Made by a program: the position numbers and the translations under genes. The notes below the pieces were generated by a model. It was not told where the DNA came from, searched no databases, and worked only from the letters and a program-made list of their open reading frames with translations. Positions 1 to 10,556 of a stretch of DNA of 64,000 nt are shown here, in pieces; positions within the stretch are counted from its first letter, which is position 1; every line of letters begins with the position of its first letter. The DNA is taken from assembly GCA_902587515.1 (NCBI GenBank), contig CACILM010000002.1, positions 151,900 through 215,899 of the forward strand. Reading direction: 5' to 3'. Source of the DNA: an uncultured Pelagibacteraceae bacterium (GTDB lineage: Bacteria > Pseudomonadota > Alphaproteobacteria > Pelagibacterales > Pelagibacteraceae).

Positions 1-85
1 ACCACAAGCATATAAAGAAATTTTTTTGGGATTTATTGGTTTAAAAATTTCTTTCTTTCTTGTTAATGAATTGGTTAATAAAAGA

Positions 86-823
86 TTACTCATTAAATTT
101 GCAAACAGGTATAGGGTTCATTTTGTGTAAATTTTTCTCTCTAATTTCTAAATATTTTTGGTAGTTTGGATCATTCTTATTTACCATCGCTTTTTCAAGA
201 TCCTCATAGCTCATGCCAAGTTGTTGAACATCGTTTCTTCCATCATCCCATAAACCATCTGTCGGAGGAGTATTTATAATATCTTCTGATACTCCCAAAT
301 GTTTTCCGAGTTCCCAAACTTGTGTTTTAGTGCAGTCAGCTATTGGTGAAATATCAACTCCACCATCTCCATATTTAGTATAAAAACCAACGCCAAAGTC
401 CTCAACTTTATTACCCGTACCAACAACTATTCCACTGTTAGCTGCTGCTACTTGATATAATGTTGCCATTCTTAATCTCGCTCTAGAATTTGCATATCCA
501 TGCTCATTATCAAATTTATTCAAAACTTGAGAAAAAGAGGTAAATATTTTATCCATTTCTAATAAATGATGCTCAACATTATTATACTTTTGTTTTAACC
601 ACTTTGCATGTGAAAGGCTTAAGTCATGTTGTGACTTAATTTGTTTGATTGGCATTGTTAACACAATTGTTTTTTTACCAGTATTTGCACATAAGGTACT
701 AACAACTGAAGAGTCAATTCCTCCTGAAATCCCAACAACTAATGCTTTAGGTTTGTACGATGACGAATCACAATAGTTATTTATCCATTCAGTTATGATA
801 TTAGCTCTTTTTTTTACATCCAT
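86..823 (-). CDS. nadE: NAD+ synthase (NH3-dependent type)
   Basis: SGGIDSSVV P-loop (PP-ATPase) and GTGNKVEDFGVGFYTKYGDGGVDISPIAD motif typical of NadE. Confidence 0.93.
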   Translation of the reverse strand: MDVKKRANIITEWINNYCDSSSYKPKALVVGISGGIDSSVVSTLCANTGKKTIVLTMPIKQIKSQHDLSLSHAKWLKQKYNNVEHHLLEMDKIFTSFSQVLNKFDNEHGYANSRARLRMATLYQVAAANSGIVVGTGNKVEDFGVGFYTKYGDGGVDISPIADCTKTQVWELGKHLGVSEDIINTPPTDGLWDDGRNDVQQLGMSYEDLEKAMVNKNDPNYQKYLEIREKNLHKMNPIPVCKFNE

Positions 824-876
824 AATTAGTACCTTACCTCTCTTTTAAGGTTTGGTCTTAATAATTACAATAATTA

Positions 877-2259
877 TTAAGACGCGGCTTGAATAATTTT
901 ATTTGATATTTTTGAATTTTTCTTGATTTCCTCAGAAATTAAGAAAGCTAATTCTAAAGCTTGATCTGCATTTAATCTTGGATCACAATGAGTTCTGTAT
1001 CTATTTGATAAATCGTTCTCAGATATTTTTTGAGCCCCGCCAGTACACTCTGTCACATCTTGACCCGTCATCTCAACATGTAGACCCCCTGCGTAGCTGC
1101 CCTCTGATTGGCTGACTGCGAAGAAATTTTTAACTTCTTTTAGTACGCTTTCGAAAGTTCTTGTTTTAAATCCTGTTGCTGCTTTAATGGTATTTCCGTG
1201 CATAGGATCACAGGACCAAATCACTTTTAAACCCTCTTTTTTAATCGCTTTGATTAATTTCGGTAAATATTTTTCTACATTATCTGCACCAAATCTTGAA
1301 ATCAATGTCAACCTTCCTGGTTCATTATCTGGATTTAAAATATTACAAAGATTTACGAGTTCCTCTGGTTTTAATGTTGGTCCACATTTTAGCCCAATAG
1401 GATTTTTAATCCCTCTACAAAACTCTACATGTGCTCCATCAGGTTGTCTTGTTCTATCTCCTATCCAAACAAAATGTGCAGAGGTATCATGGTATTCACC
1501 TGTAGTTGAGTCAACTCTAGTCATAGATTCTTCAAAAGGAAGAAGTAAAGCCTCATGAGATGTATAAAAATTTACAGATCTTAATCTTCTATTATTGTCA
1601 GAATTAATTCCACATGCTTCCATAAAAGCAAGAGCATCACTGATCTTGTCCTCTATTTCTTTATACTTTCCTTTAGTTTTATCTTTGATAAATCCCAAGT
1701 TCCATAAATGAACTTGTCTTAGATCTGCAAAACCTCCTTGTGAAAAAGCTCTTAATAAATTTAAAGTTGATGCAGACTGAGAGTAAGCTCTAAATAATCT
1801 TTTAGCATCAGGTATTCTAGCTTTTTCTGTAAATTCCATTCCATTAATGTTATCTCCCAAATAACTTGGTAATTCTTTACCATCTTTTTTCTCAGTAGGT
1901 GCACTTCTTGGTTTAGAAAATTGCCCTGCAATTCTACCAACTTTTACTACTGGCATTGAAGCTGACGCTGTTAGAACTAGCGACATTTGTAAGAGAACTT
2001 TAAATGTATCTCTAATATTATCTGGGTGAAATTCAGCAAAACTTTCAGCACAATCTCCACCTTGTAGCAAAAATGCTTTTCCTTCAGCTACTTCTGCTAG
2101 AGCTTTTTTTAAAGATCTAGACTCTCCTGCAAAAACAAGGGGCGGGTATTTTTTAATTTTACTTAAAACTAACTCAAGTTCTTCCTTGTCCTGATAAACA
2201 GGTAAATGTTTAGCAGGGAAATTTGTCCAACTATTTAAATTCCACTTTTTCATATACAA
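877..2259 (-). CDS. 3-deoxy-7-phosphoheptulonate synthase, class II
   Basis: [54 protein letters not shown] motifs of class II DAHP synthase. Confidence 0.95.
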   Translation of the reverse strand: MYMKKWNLNSWTNFPAKHLPVYQDKEELELVLSKIKKYPPLVFAGESRSLKKALAEVAEGKAFLLQGGDCAESFAEFHPDNIRDTFKVLLQMSLVLTASASMPVVKVGRIAGQFSKPRSAPTEKKDGKELPSYLGDNINGMEFTEKARIPDAKRLFRAYSQSASTLNLLRAFSQGGFADLRQVHLWNLGFIKDKTKGKYKEIEDKISDALAFMEACGINSDNNRRLRSVNFYTSHEALLLPFEESMTRVDSTTGEYHDTSAHFVWIGDRTRQPDGAHVEFCRGIKNPIGLKCGPTLKPEELVNLCNILNPDNEPGRLTLISRFGADNVEKYLPKLIKAIKKEGLKVIWSCDPMHGNTIKAATGFKTRTFESVLKEVKNFFAVSQSEGSYAGGLHVEMTGQDVTECTGGAQKISENDLSNRYRTHCDPRLNADQALELAFLISEEIKKNSKISNKIIQAAS

Positions 2260-2335
2260 CTGATGGTATATATATATCGCAATTGTAGTTTTTCCAAGTA
2301 AGAATTTAGATAATTGCTCTAAAAAGTACGATTTA

Positions 2336-2749
2336 TCAAAATTTTTCTACTGTTTTGTTTAGACTGATCAGAATAGTTTCAATATTTAAATTTGGATATT
2401 TGTTTTTAAATCTTTTTTTCATTTTAGCAAAAGAACTTTTATGAATTTTAGTTTCATGAAAATTATCAAAAGTTTTTTTTCCATTTATAATTTTCGCAGC
2501 ACCACAATCACGATGATTGATAACTATTAATTTTTTAATTTTATGTAGCTTTATGGAAGTTGCAAGATTATCCCAAAATGTTTTATGCCATTTTCTAAAT
2601 TTTGGAGCGGTGACGCCAATAGCTGAACCCGCGATTGTAAAAGAACTATAATTTCCATTTAACTTCTTTTTTTTTAAATAATTATAAACTATTGACTGAA
2701 ATCTAGGATCTATACAGGATAATACCATCGCCTTATATTTTTTAGTCAT
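2336..2749 (-). CDS. small carbonic-anhydrase-like protein (beta-CA type zinc ligands)
   Basis: SCIDPRF (CxDxR) and NHRDCGAAK (HxxC) motifs; 137 aa. Confidence 0.7.
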   Translation of the reverse strand: MTKKYKAMVLSCIDPRFQSIVYNYLKKKKLNGNYSSFTIAGSAIGVTAPKFRKWHKTFWDNLATSIKLHKIKKLIVINHRDCGAAKIINGKKTFDNFHETKIHKSSFAKMKKRFKNKYPNLNIETILISLNKTVEKF

Positions 2750-2769
2750 TTATTTTTTATAATTCTATT

Positions 2770-4587
2770 TTACTCTACTGTAACCGATTTTGCTAAATTT
2801 CTAGGTTTATCAATATCACAATTTTTTAATAGCGCTACGTGATAAGCTAATAGTTGTAACGGGATTGTTAGTAATAGAGGTGATAAAAGATTATCTACAC
2901 GAGGAACTCTCAGCCTAAATCTAATATTTGTACTTAATAGTCTTTTTTTATTATCGGTAATAAAAAAAATCTTTCCTCCCCTTGCTATAACTTCTTGAGT
3001 GTTTGATAAAGTTTTTTCATAATATCTATCGTTTGGTGCTATTACTATTACAGGTAAGCCTTCCTCAATTAATGCTAGAGGTCCATGCTTCATTTCGCCT
3101 GCTGGGTATCCCTCAGCGTGTAAATAAGAAAGTTCTTTTAATTTAAGAGCACCTTCAAGGGCAACTGGAAAAGAATTCCCTCTTCCTAAAAACATTGATC
3201 CTTTAGCGTCTAAAAATTCTTTAGCCATTAATTGAATTTCGCTCTCAAGTTTTAATGTATTCTTAATGGCTTCTGGAAGTTTTTGTAAATTCTTTAAATT
3301 ATTATTGTAATCTTTTTTATCAATATCTTCTCTAGTAATAGCAAGTTTTAAAGCAAGGATATATAAGACTATTAATTGTCCAAGAAAAGCTTTTGTAGAG
3401 GCTACACCTACTTCTGGACCAGCATGAATAGGCAAAACCCAGTCACAATTTCTTGCTATTGTGCTTTCAACAACATTTACAATTGAGCAAGTTTTAACTT
3501 TATTTTTTTTACATATGTCTAATGCAGCTGCCGTATCAGCAGTTTCACCAGATTGTGAAACAAAAATATATAGGTTACTAGAATTAAATTTTAAATTTCT
3601 ATATCTAAATTCTGAAGCTATATCGATTTCAACATCTAAAGAAGTTAATTCCTCAAACCAATATTTTGCAACTAAACATGAATGGTAAGCTGTGCCGCAT
3701 CCTATTAAAACTATTTTATTTATCTTTTTAGGATCAATAGGAAAGTTGTAAATATTAATATCTTTTTTCAAACTATCAGTATATTCATTTAAACATTTTT
3801 TTATTGTTTTAGGCTGTTCAAAAATTTCTTTGGACATAAAGTTTTTGTAGTCCCCTTTATCAGAAATATTTTCATCGTCTGATACGGTATAAATTTTTTT
3901 ATTTATTTTTTTTTGATTTACATCATAAAACTCAATATTATCTTTATCCAGGATGCATAATTCACCATCATCTAAATAAGAAATTTTATTTGTCATAGAT
4001 TTTAAAGCATAAGAATCTGAGCCTAAATAATTTTCTTCTTTAGAATAACCAACGGCTAGAGGGCTTCCTCTTCTTGCTCCAATAATGATATTTGAAAAGT
4101 TTTTAAATATGATGCCTAATGCAAAACTACCTTTTAATTTTTTTAATGTTTTAAACACTGATTCTAAAGGTTTTGAATTTTCTAAAAACTGGGTTAATAG
4201 AACAGTAATAACTTCAGTATCAGTTTGAGATTTAAAGTTAAAACCTTGGGCTTCTAAATCACTTTTTAATTCATCTGAATTTTCAATTATTCCATTATGG
4301 ACTACAGAAACTTCTTCTGATGAGTGAGGATGAGCATTAATAATATTAGGAACTCCATGAGTGGCCCATCTTACATGACCTATCCCAATATTTCCGTTTG
4401 AGGGATTCTTAAATAAAATTTTCTCAAGTTCATCAACTCTTCCAGAGCATTTTTTTTCATCTATTAAGTTATTATCTAAGGTCGCTAATCCTGCGGAATC
4501 ATACCCTCTATATTCTAATTTTTTTAGAGAATTGATAATATTAATTGAAACGGGTTTATTGCTAGCTATCCCAATAATTCCACACAT
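2770..4587 (-). CDS. glmS: glutamine-fructose-6-phosphate aminotransferase
   Basis: MCGIIGI N-terminus, GIGHVRWATHG, SQSGETADT, C-terminal AKSVTVE. Confidence 0.97.
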   Translation of the reverse strand: MCGIIGIASNKPVSINIINSLKKLEYRGYDSAGLATLDNNLIDEKKCSGRVDELEKILFKNPSNGNIGIGHVRWATHGVPNIINAHPHSSEEVSVVHNGIIENSDELKSDLEAQGFNFKSQTDTEVITVLLTQFLENSKPLESVFKTLKKLKGSFALGIIFKNFSNIIIGARRGSPLAVGYSKEENYLGSDSYALKSMTNKISYLDDGELCILDKDNIEFYDVNQKKINKKIYTVSDDENISDKGDYKNFMSKEIFEQPKTIKKCLNEYTDSLKKDINIYNFPIDPKKINKIVLIGCGTAYHSCLVAKYWFEELTSLDVEIDIASEFRYRNLKFNSSNLYIFVSQSGETADTAAALDICKKNKVKTCSIVNVVESTIARNCDWVLPIHAGPEVGVASTKAFLGQLIVLYILALKLAITREDIDKKDYNNNLKNLQKLPEAIKNTLKLESEIQLMAKEFLDAKGSMFLGRGNSFPVALEGALKLKELSYLHAEGYPAGEMKHGPLALIEEGLPVIVIAPNDRYYEKTLSNTQEVIARGGKIFFITDNKKRLLSTNIRFRLRVPRVDNLLSPLLLTIPLQLLAYHVALLKNCDIDKPRNLAKSVTVE

Positions 4588-5273
4588 TATTTTTTTTTCT
4601 TTTTGTAGTTTTTAATTTCGATTTGTAATGCTCTTGTAAGTGCTAATGACTTTTTTTTCACATTTTTCGTTATTACTGATCCAGCTCCTACAACACTATT
4701 TTTATTTACAACAACTGGTGCAACTAACGAAGAGTTAGAACCTATGAAAACATTATCTGATATTTTTGTTTTGGATTTTTTAATACCATCATAATTACAA
4801 GTAATTGTGCCTGCACCGATGTTTGAATTTTTTCCAATTGAAGTATCTCCAATATAAGAGAGGTGGCTTACTTTTGAATTTTGGTTTATTGAGGATTTTT
4901 TTGTTTCTACAAAATTTCCAATTTTGGTATTTTTTTTCAAAACAGTTCCTTCTCTTAACCTCGCGTAAGGACCTACAGTAACATTTTTTTCAATTTTGGT
5001 TCCCTCAAGATGACTAAAAGATTTGATATGAGAGTTATCTCCAATTTTAACACTTGGACCGATTACAACATATGGATCAATAGTTACGTTTTTTCCAAAT
5101 AAAGTATCTTTTGATAAAAATATTGTTTCAGGTGCAATTAAATTTACACCTTTCTTCAAAGCTTTATTTCTTAGTAATTCTTGTGAAAGCCTATATGAAT
5201 TAGCTTTATTTAATTTATTGTTTGTATTCATTAAAAATTTCTTTACATTATTTATGTAACTGAAATAAGTCAC
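4587..5273 (-). CDS. GlmU-like glucosamine-1-phosphate N-acetyltransferase domain protein lacking the N-terminal uridylyltransferase domain
   Basis: LRNKALKKGVNLIAPETIFLSKDT linker followed by hexapeptide repeats and GAGTITCNYDG motif; only 228 aa; overlaps glmS. Confidence 0.85.
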   Translation of the reverse strand: MTYFSYINNVKKFLMNTNNKLNKANSYRLSQELLRNKALKKGVNLIAPETIFLSKDTLFGKNVTIDPYVVIGPSVKIGDNSHIKSFSHLEGTKIEKNVTVGPYARLREGTVLKKNTKIGNFVETKKSSINQNSKVSHLSYIGDTSIGKNSNIGAGTITCNYDGIKKSKTKISDNVFIGSNSSLVAPVVVNKNSVVGAGSVITKNVKKKSLALTRALQIEIKNYKKKKK

Positions 5274-5300
5274 AAAATATTTCTTTTTAATACTTTAAAA

Positions 5301-5963
5301 ATGAATCAAATTTACACTATTCTTTTCGATCTAGACGGGACTATAGTAAATACCGCACCAGATTTAATGGCTGCCCATAATCATGTAATGAGAAAGTTTG
5401 GTCATTCAGAAAAGAAACTTGAAGATATTAAGTCACTAGCTGGAAAAGGTGCATGGGTAATGATGCAGAGATCTTTTAAAGAGGAAATAAAAGATGAGAA
5501 AACAAAAAAAGAAATGACCAAAGAATTTATAAATTATTACTCAAAAAATATTGATAAACATAGTACTCCAATTAAAGGTACAACTGATTTTTTTAATTGG
5601 GCAAAAAATAAAAATATTTCAATGGCTGTTTGTACAAATAAACAAGAAAGGCTTGCGATAGACTTATTAAAAAAACTCGATCTATTTAAATTTTTTGAAT
5701 ATGTCGCTGGCTCAGATACTTTTGCTTTTAATAAACCGGACCCAAGACACCTTACGGATGTTGTTGAAATAATTGGTGGTGATTTAAAAAAAACAATAAT
5801 GATTGGAGATAGCGAAGTAGATGCTATGTCTGCATATAACGCTCGAATACCATTTATTTTAGTGAAAGATGGGTATACCGAAAAAACTGAAAAAGAAATT
5901 AAACACGATGAACTAATTTCCGACTTTGTGAATTTTGAAAAAATTATTGAAAAATATTTATGA
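5301..5963 (+). CDS. gph: phosphoglycolate phosphatase-like HAD hydrolase
   Basis: FDLDGTIVNTAPDL, KPDPRHL, MIGDSEVDAMSA motifs. Confidence 0.85.
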   Translation: MNQIYTILFDLDGTIVNTAPDLMAAHNHVMRKFGHSEKKLEDIKSLAGKGAWVMMQRSFKEEIKDEKTKKEMTKEFINYYSKNIDKHSTPIKGTTDFFNWAKNKNISMAVCTNKQERLAIDLLKKLDLFKFFEYVAGSDTFAFNKPDPRHLTDVVEIIGGDLKKTIMIGDSEVDAMSAYNARIPFILVKDGYTEKTEKEIKHDELISDFVNFEKIIEKYL

Positions 5964-6559
5964 TTAGTTTTGCTCTCTTTTCAGCTTTAGCAACTTTTTA
6001 TTTTACAATGTTTTTTACCCCAGGACCGAATAATGCAATGCTTACAGCATCAGGTATGAAATTTGGATTCATGAGAACGTTACCACATTTAATTGGAATT
6101 CCTTTAGGGCATATTTTTCAAATCGGGCTTACCTGTTTTGGTTTAGCAAATTTATTCTTGATTTATCCTCAAGTGCAATTTTACATGAAAATCTTATGTT
6201 TTATTTATTTACTTTACTTAGGATGGAAAATGATTGGCTCATTTTCTATGGTTCAAAAAGAAACTGGAAGACCTTTGAGATTTTACGAAGCATCATTATT
6301 CCAATTTATAAATCCAAAGGCTTGGTCAATTGCGGTCACTGTTGCATCAGGTTTTTTTCCGACTGAGGAAAATATTTTTGTAGGGGTCGCATTTGTAACT
6401 ATTACTGCTGCAGTTATATGTTTTCCTACGATCAGTCTTTGGGCGTTGTTTGGAAGCGGATTAAGAAAATTTGTGGGAGATGTTAAAACAAAAAAAATAA
6501 TAGAATATGTTTTAGCACTTTTATTGGTTTTAACTGGTATATTTATTCTTATTAAATAA
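5960..6559 (+). CDS. LysE family translocator
   Basis: FTPGPNNAMLTASG motif, multi-TM 199 aa. Confidence 0.85.
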   Translation: MISFALFSALATFYFTMFFTPGPNNAMLTASGMKFGFMRTLPHLIGIPLGHIFQIGLTCFGLANLFLIYPQVQFYMKILCFIYLLYLGWKMIGSFSMVQKETGRPLRFYEASLFQFINPKAWSIAVTVASGFFPTEENIFVGVAFVTITAAVICFPTISLWALFGSGLRKFVGDVKTKKIIEYVLALLLVLTGIFILIK

Positions 6560-6596
6560 TAGCCTTTGATTTTTATAATTCTCTTTAATATAAACT

Positions 6597-7499
6597 TTGC
6601 AGATGCACTTTACAAAAAAGAATAGTTCTGAAAAAAGATTAGAATTTGTAAAAAATTTACAATCAAAAAAACTTCTTAGATTTCCTGGAGCTTATAATCC
6701 GTTGTGTGCAAAACTTATAGCTGAAATTGGATTTGATGGAGTTTACATTTCAGGCGGTGTCATGTCTAATGATTTAGGATTACCAGACATAGGATTAACA
6801 AATTTAGATCAAGTAAGTTACAGAGCTAATCAAATTTCTAGAGTAACGGACCTTCCAACAATTGTAGATGCCGATACAGGATTTAAAGATTGTAAAAAAA
6901 CAATAATTACCTTTGAGGAAAAAGGTTTAGCTGGCTGTCATATAGAAGATCAGATAGCTGAAAAAAGATGTGGGCATTTAGATAACAAAGAACTTATTTC
7001 AAAAGATGAAATGATTAAAAAAATTAAAGATTCAGTAAATGCTAGAAAAGACAAAAACTTTTTAATTATAGTAAGGACTGATGCAAATACTGTTGAAGGT
7101 ATAGATAAAACATTAGAAAGAATTAAATCTTATGAAGATGCTGGTGCTGACATGATTTTTCCAGAAGCAATGAAAGATGAAAAAGAGTTCGAAAAAGTTA
7201 GAAAAATATCAAAAGGCTATTTACTGGCCAACATGACAGAGTTTGGAAAATCTAAATTATTAAATAAGTCTCAATTAGAAAATTTAGGCTATAATTTAGT
7301 TATTTATCCTGTGACAACACAGAGACTCGCCATGCAAAATGTTGAATTAGGTCTTAAATCAATATTTAAAGATGGCCATCAAAATAATATCATTGACAAA
7401 ATGCAGACTAGAAAAAGGTTGTACGAGTTAGTAGAATATGAGAAATACAATACGCCTGATAAGAAAATCACAGATTTTTCTACAGAAGGACATGAATAA
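6597..7499 (+). CDS. prpB: methylisocitrate lyase / isocitrate lyase-PEP mutase family
   Basis: FPGAYNPLCAKL, VYISGGVMS, DADTGF, EKRCGH motifs. Confidence 0.85.
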   Translation: MQMHFTKKNSSEKRLEFVKNLQSKKLLRFPGAYNPLCAKLIAEIGFDGVYISGGVMSNDLGLPDIGLTNLDQVSYRANQISRVTDLPTIVDADTGFKDCKKTIITFEEKGLAGCHIEDQIAEKRCGHLDNKELISKDEMIKKIKDSVNARKDKNFLIIVRTDANTVEGIDKTLERIKSYEDAGADMIFPEAMKDEKEFEKVRKISKGYLLANMTEFGKSKLLNKSQLENLGYNLVIYPVTTQRLAMQNVELGLKSIFKDGHQNNIIDKMQTRKRLYELVEYEKYNTPDKKITDFSTEGHE

Positions 7500-8623
7500 T
7501 GAGTGAAGAAATTAAAAAGGGTTTGTTAGGTATAGTAGTAGATGAAACTACAATTTCACATGTAGTTCCAGAACTTAGTGCCTTAACTTATAGAGGTTAT
7601 ACAGTACAAGAGCTTTGTGATAAATGTGATTTTGAAGAAGTTGCATATTTAGTGCTTAATGGAGAGCTCCCTAATAAAAGTCAGCTAAAAAAATTTATCA
7701 AACAAGAAAGATCGGAAAGAAAACTTTCTAAGCAAATATTAAATGATATTAAAAAAATGCCTCGTAACGCTCATCCTATGGATGTAATTAGAACTTGTGT
7801 AAGTTTAATGGCCTTAGAAGATAAAGATACAAAAGACAATTCTCCTAAAGCAAATATGAGAAAGGCAATGAGAATATTTGCTAAAACACCGACAGCTGTT
7901 GCTGCTTATTTCAGAACACGAAAAGGTAAATCAATTATTGCTCCAAGTAAGAAATTATCTTTTTCAGAAAATTTTTTTAAAATGATGTTTAATAAAGTTC
8001 CAGATAAGGAGATAGTAAGAGCATTTGACATTTCATTAATTTTATACGCGGAACATAGTTTTAACGTTTCGACATTCACAGCTAGAACCATTACATCTAG
8101 CTTATCTGATTTACATGGTGCAATAACTGGAGCTATAGCCTCTTTAAAAGGTCCATTACATGGTGGAGCTAATGAAGCAGTAATGCATATGATGAAAGAG
8201 ATTGGAAAACCTGAAAAAGCAAAAGCTTGGATTGAAAATGCATTAAATAAAAAAAAGGTAGTAATGGGATTTGGGCACAGAGTTTACCGTACAGGAGACT
8301 CGAGAGTACCAACAATGAAACACTATATGTTTAAAGTGGCTAAGCTTTTGAAAAAAGAAAAATATACGAGAATGTATGAAATTTTGGAAAAAGTAATGTT
8401 ACAAAGAAAAAATATCCATCCAAATGTAGATTTTCCATGTGGTCCAACTTATTACATGATGGGTATCGATATAGATTTTTATACACCAATATTTGTAATG
8501 TCTCGTATTACTGGTTGGTCCGCTCACATCATGGAACAACATGCTTCAAATAAACTTATTAGACCTTTGTCTAAGTATAGGGGTGCCGAGGTAAGAGAAG
8601 TCATGTTGTTGAATCAAAGATAA
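7499..8623 (+). CDS. prpC: 2-methylcitrate synthase / citrate synthase family
   Basis: LYAEHSFNVSTFTAR, GPLHGGANE, VMGFGHRVY motifs; follows prpB. Confidence 0.88.
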   Translation: MSEEIKKGLLGIVVDETTISHVVPELSALTYRGYTVQELCDKCDFEEVAYLVLNGELPNKSQLKKFIKQERSERKLSKQILNDIKKMPRNAHPMDVIRTCVSLMALEDKDTKDNSPKANMRKAMRIFAKTPTAVAAYFRTRKGKSIIAPSKKLSFSENFFKMMFNKVPDKEIVRAFDISLILYAEHSFNVSTFTARTITSSLSDLHGAITGAIASLKGPLHGGANEAVMHMMKEIGKPEKAKAWIENALNKKKVVMGFGHRVYRTGDSRVPTMKHYMFKVAKLLKKEKYTRMYEILEKVMLQRKNIHPNVDFPCGPTYYMMGIDIDFYTPIFVMSRITGWSAHIMEQHASNKLIRPLSKYRGAEVREVMLLNQR

Positions 8624-8809
8624 ATGTCTTTAACTAATTTACTATTATTTTTAATTTTGGTTACACTGGCTACATATACTTTTATGCCCTGGAAAGGTAT
8701 TGATAAAGGTTCATTAGTAAAAGTAGCATCTCAGTGGTTTATGTGGTTCGCTATTTTTGCAATCATTATTTTAATATCTACTTTTTTTGGAATTGAAGTT
8801 TCTGGATAA
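8624..8809 (+). CDS. small membrane protein (61 aa, two predicted TM)
   Basis: ORF directly abutting prpC; hydrophobic segments. Confidence 0.6.
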   Translation: MSLTNLLLFLILVTLATYTFMPWKGIDKGSLVKVASQWFMWFAIFAIIILISTFFGIEVSG

Positions 8810-9695
8810 TAATTTTTTTCAACAAACAAGAATTTTAGACGGGGGTATGGGCCAGGAACTCCTTAACCGTGGAGTAAAACCTCACGGCACTCTATGGGGA
8901 GCCTCAGCATTATATAATCGAAAATATCATAAGACAGTTGTCAAAACACATTTAGATTTTATAAAAGCTGGAGCAGAAATTATAGTAACTAATAGCTTTG
9001 GTAGCAGAAAAAGAAGACTCATCGAAAATGGTTTAGTAAAAGAATATAAAAATCTAAATGTTCTAGCAGGAAAACTGGCAAAAAAAGCTGTAGCTATTTC
9101 TAAGAAAAAAATTTTGATTGCTGGAAGTCTGCCACCTCAAAATTTTACTTATTTTGCTGATCTTGGAAAAGATCTTAATTTTATAAAAGAAAGTTTTAGA
9201 TCTCAGGCAAAATATCTCAATCCATATGTGGATTTCTTTTATCTAGATGTAATGAGTAGTTGGAAAGAGTGTTTATTGGGTTTGAGTGCTATTAAAGAAT
9301 ATAAGAAAAAAATTTTAGTCGGTATCCACATTAGGAGTAAAGGATTGTTACCCTCAGGTGAAAAATTTATAACTGTTGCAAAAAAAGTTCAAAAACATAA
9401 ACCCATTGGAATTATGGCGTCTTGTGTTTCTTTTGAGGATTTAAATGAAGTGATTAAAGACGCTAAAAAACTTAAAGTCCCATTCGGGTTTAAAATTAAT
9501 GCTTTTGAACATATTCCCCCAGGTTGGAAACCGGACTCAAATAATCCTAAAGTGCAACTTGGAAAAAGAAAAGATCTTACTCCTAAAAAGTTTCTTGAAA
9601 TTTGTAAAAAATTAAAGAGTAAAGGAGCAAAAATTATTGGAGGATGTTGTGAAATTACTCCTAAACATATTAAAAAATTAAAATCTTTAGTGTGA
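8787..9695 (+). CDS. homocysteine S-methyltransferase family (betaine-homocysteine methyltransferase-like)
   Basis: ILDGGMGQELLNRG, IVTNSFGS and C-terminal GGCCEITPKHI zinc-binding motif. Confidence 0.85.
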   Translation: MELKFLDNNFFQQTRILDGGMGQELLNRGVKPHGTLWGASALYNRKYHKTVVKTHLDFIKAGAEIIVTNSFGSRKRRLIENGLVKEYKNLNVLAGKLAKKAVAISKKKILIAGSLPPQNFTYFADLGKDLNFIKESFRSQAKYLNPYVDFFYLDVMSSWKECLLGLSAIKEYKKKILVGIHIRSKGLLPSGEKFITVAKKVQKHKPIGIMASCVSFEDLNEVIKDAKKLKVPFGFKINAFEHIPPGWKPDSNNPKVQLGKRKDLTPKKFLEICKKLKSKGAKIIGGCCEITPKHIKKLKSLV

Positions 9696-10538
9696 TTTAA
9701 TAATTTTTTGTGTAATCCTATCTAAGATAATTGCTAGAATTACAATTCCTGTTCCACCAATAACAGCAGAGCCAACATCAAGTCTTCCTAGGGCGATATA
9801 TACAGTTAAACCTAGTCCCCCAGCACCTATTAGAGCTGCAATAACTACCATCGATAATGCAAGCATCAATGTTTGATTTACTCCTGCCATTATGGTCTTT
9901 AAAGACAAAGGAATTTCAATTTTAATTAGTATTAAAAATTTTGTAAGTCCTAAACTTGATCCTGCTTCTTTAAACCCTTTGCCAACTTGCCTAATACCTA
10001 AATTTGTTAATCGAATTATTGGTGGTAAAGCGAATATAATTGTAGCAACTACTCCAGGAGTTAATCCAACCCCAAAAAGCATAACTACAGGGATTAAATA
10101 AACGAAACTTGGTATTGTTTGCATTATATCAAGTATTGGACGTAAAATAATTTCAAAAGTATTACTTCTTGAGGCAATGATGCCAAGAGGAATTCCTATT
10201 AACATACAAAATAAAACAGCAGTAAAAATCATTGCAAGCGTGGTCATGCTTTCTGACCATAGGTCAACAAGATCAATAAAAAGTAAACTTAAAAAAGAAA
10301 ATATTGCGAATTTAATTCCATTTGTTCTGTAAGCAAAAATTACAAATATTAAAAGTATTATTGGAAAAGGAATAAAGTTAAAAAGTGAATCTAGGCTGTT
10401 TAGAACAGTATCAATTGGGGCTGATATTTTTTTAAAGAGTGGCCGTTGTTCAAATAGCCACTCTTTAATATTTCCTTCAATCCATTCACCTAATGGAATG
10501 TATATTTCGTAATCTGATGGGGCTAATTTTAAACTCAT
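9687..10538 (-). CDS. proW: glycine betaine/proline ABC transporter permease
   Basis: Multi-TM; IGIPLGIIASRS, TPGVVATIIFALPPIIRLTNLGIRQV, EAGSSLG motifs of ProW/OpuAB. Confidence 0.92.
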   Translation of the reverse strand: MSLKLAPSDYEIYIPLGEWIEGNIKEWLFEQRPLFKKISAPIDTVLNSLDSLFNFIPFPIILLIFVIFAYRTNGIKFAIFSFLSLLFIDLVDLWSESMTTLAMIFTAVLFCMLIGIPLGIIASRSNTFEIILRPILDIMQTIPSFVYLIPVVMLFGVGLTPGVVATIIFALPPIIRLTNLGIRQVGKGFKEAGSSLGLTKFLILIKIEIPLSLKTIMAGVNQTLMLALSMVVIAALIGAGGLGLTVYIALGRLDVGSAVIGGTGIVILAIILDRITQKIIKSH

Positions 10539-10556
10539 TAAAATTAACCTGAACCC

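Noticed and set aside
1-130. Possible 3' tail of a plus-strand gene entering the window
   Set aside because: Two frames remain open to about 44 and 130, but neither short tail has an identifiable domain, so no call is possible.
1187-1558. 123-aa ORF antisense to the DAHP synthase
   Set aside because: Lies entirely within a strongly supported gene on the other strand; no recognisable domain.
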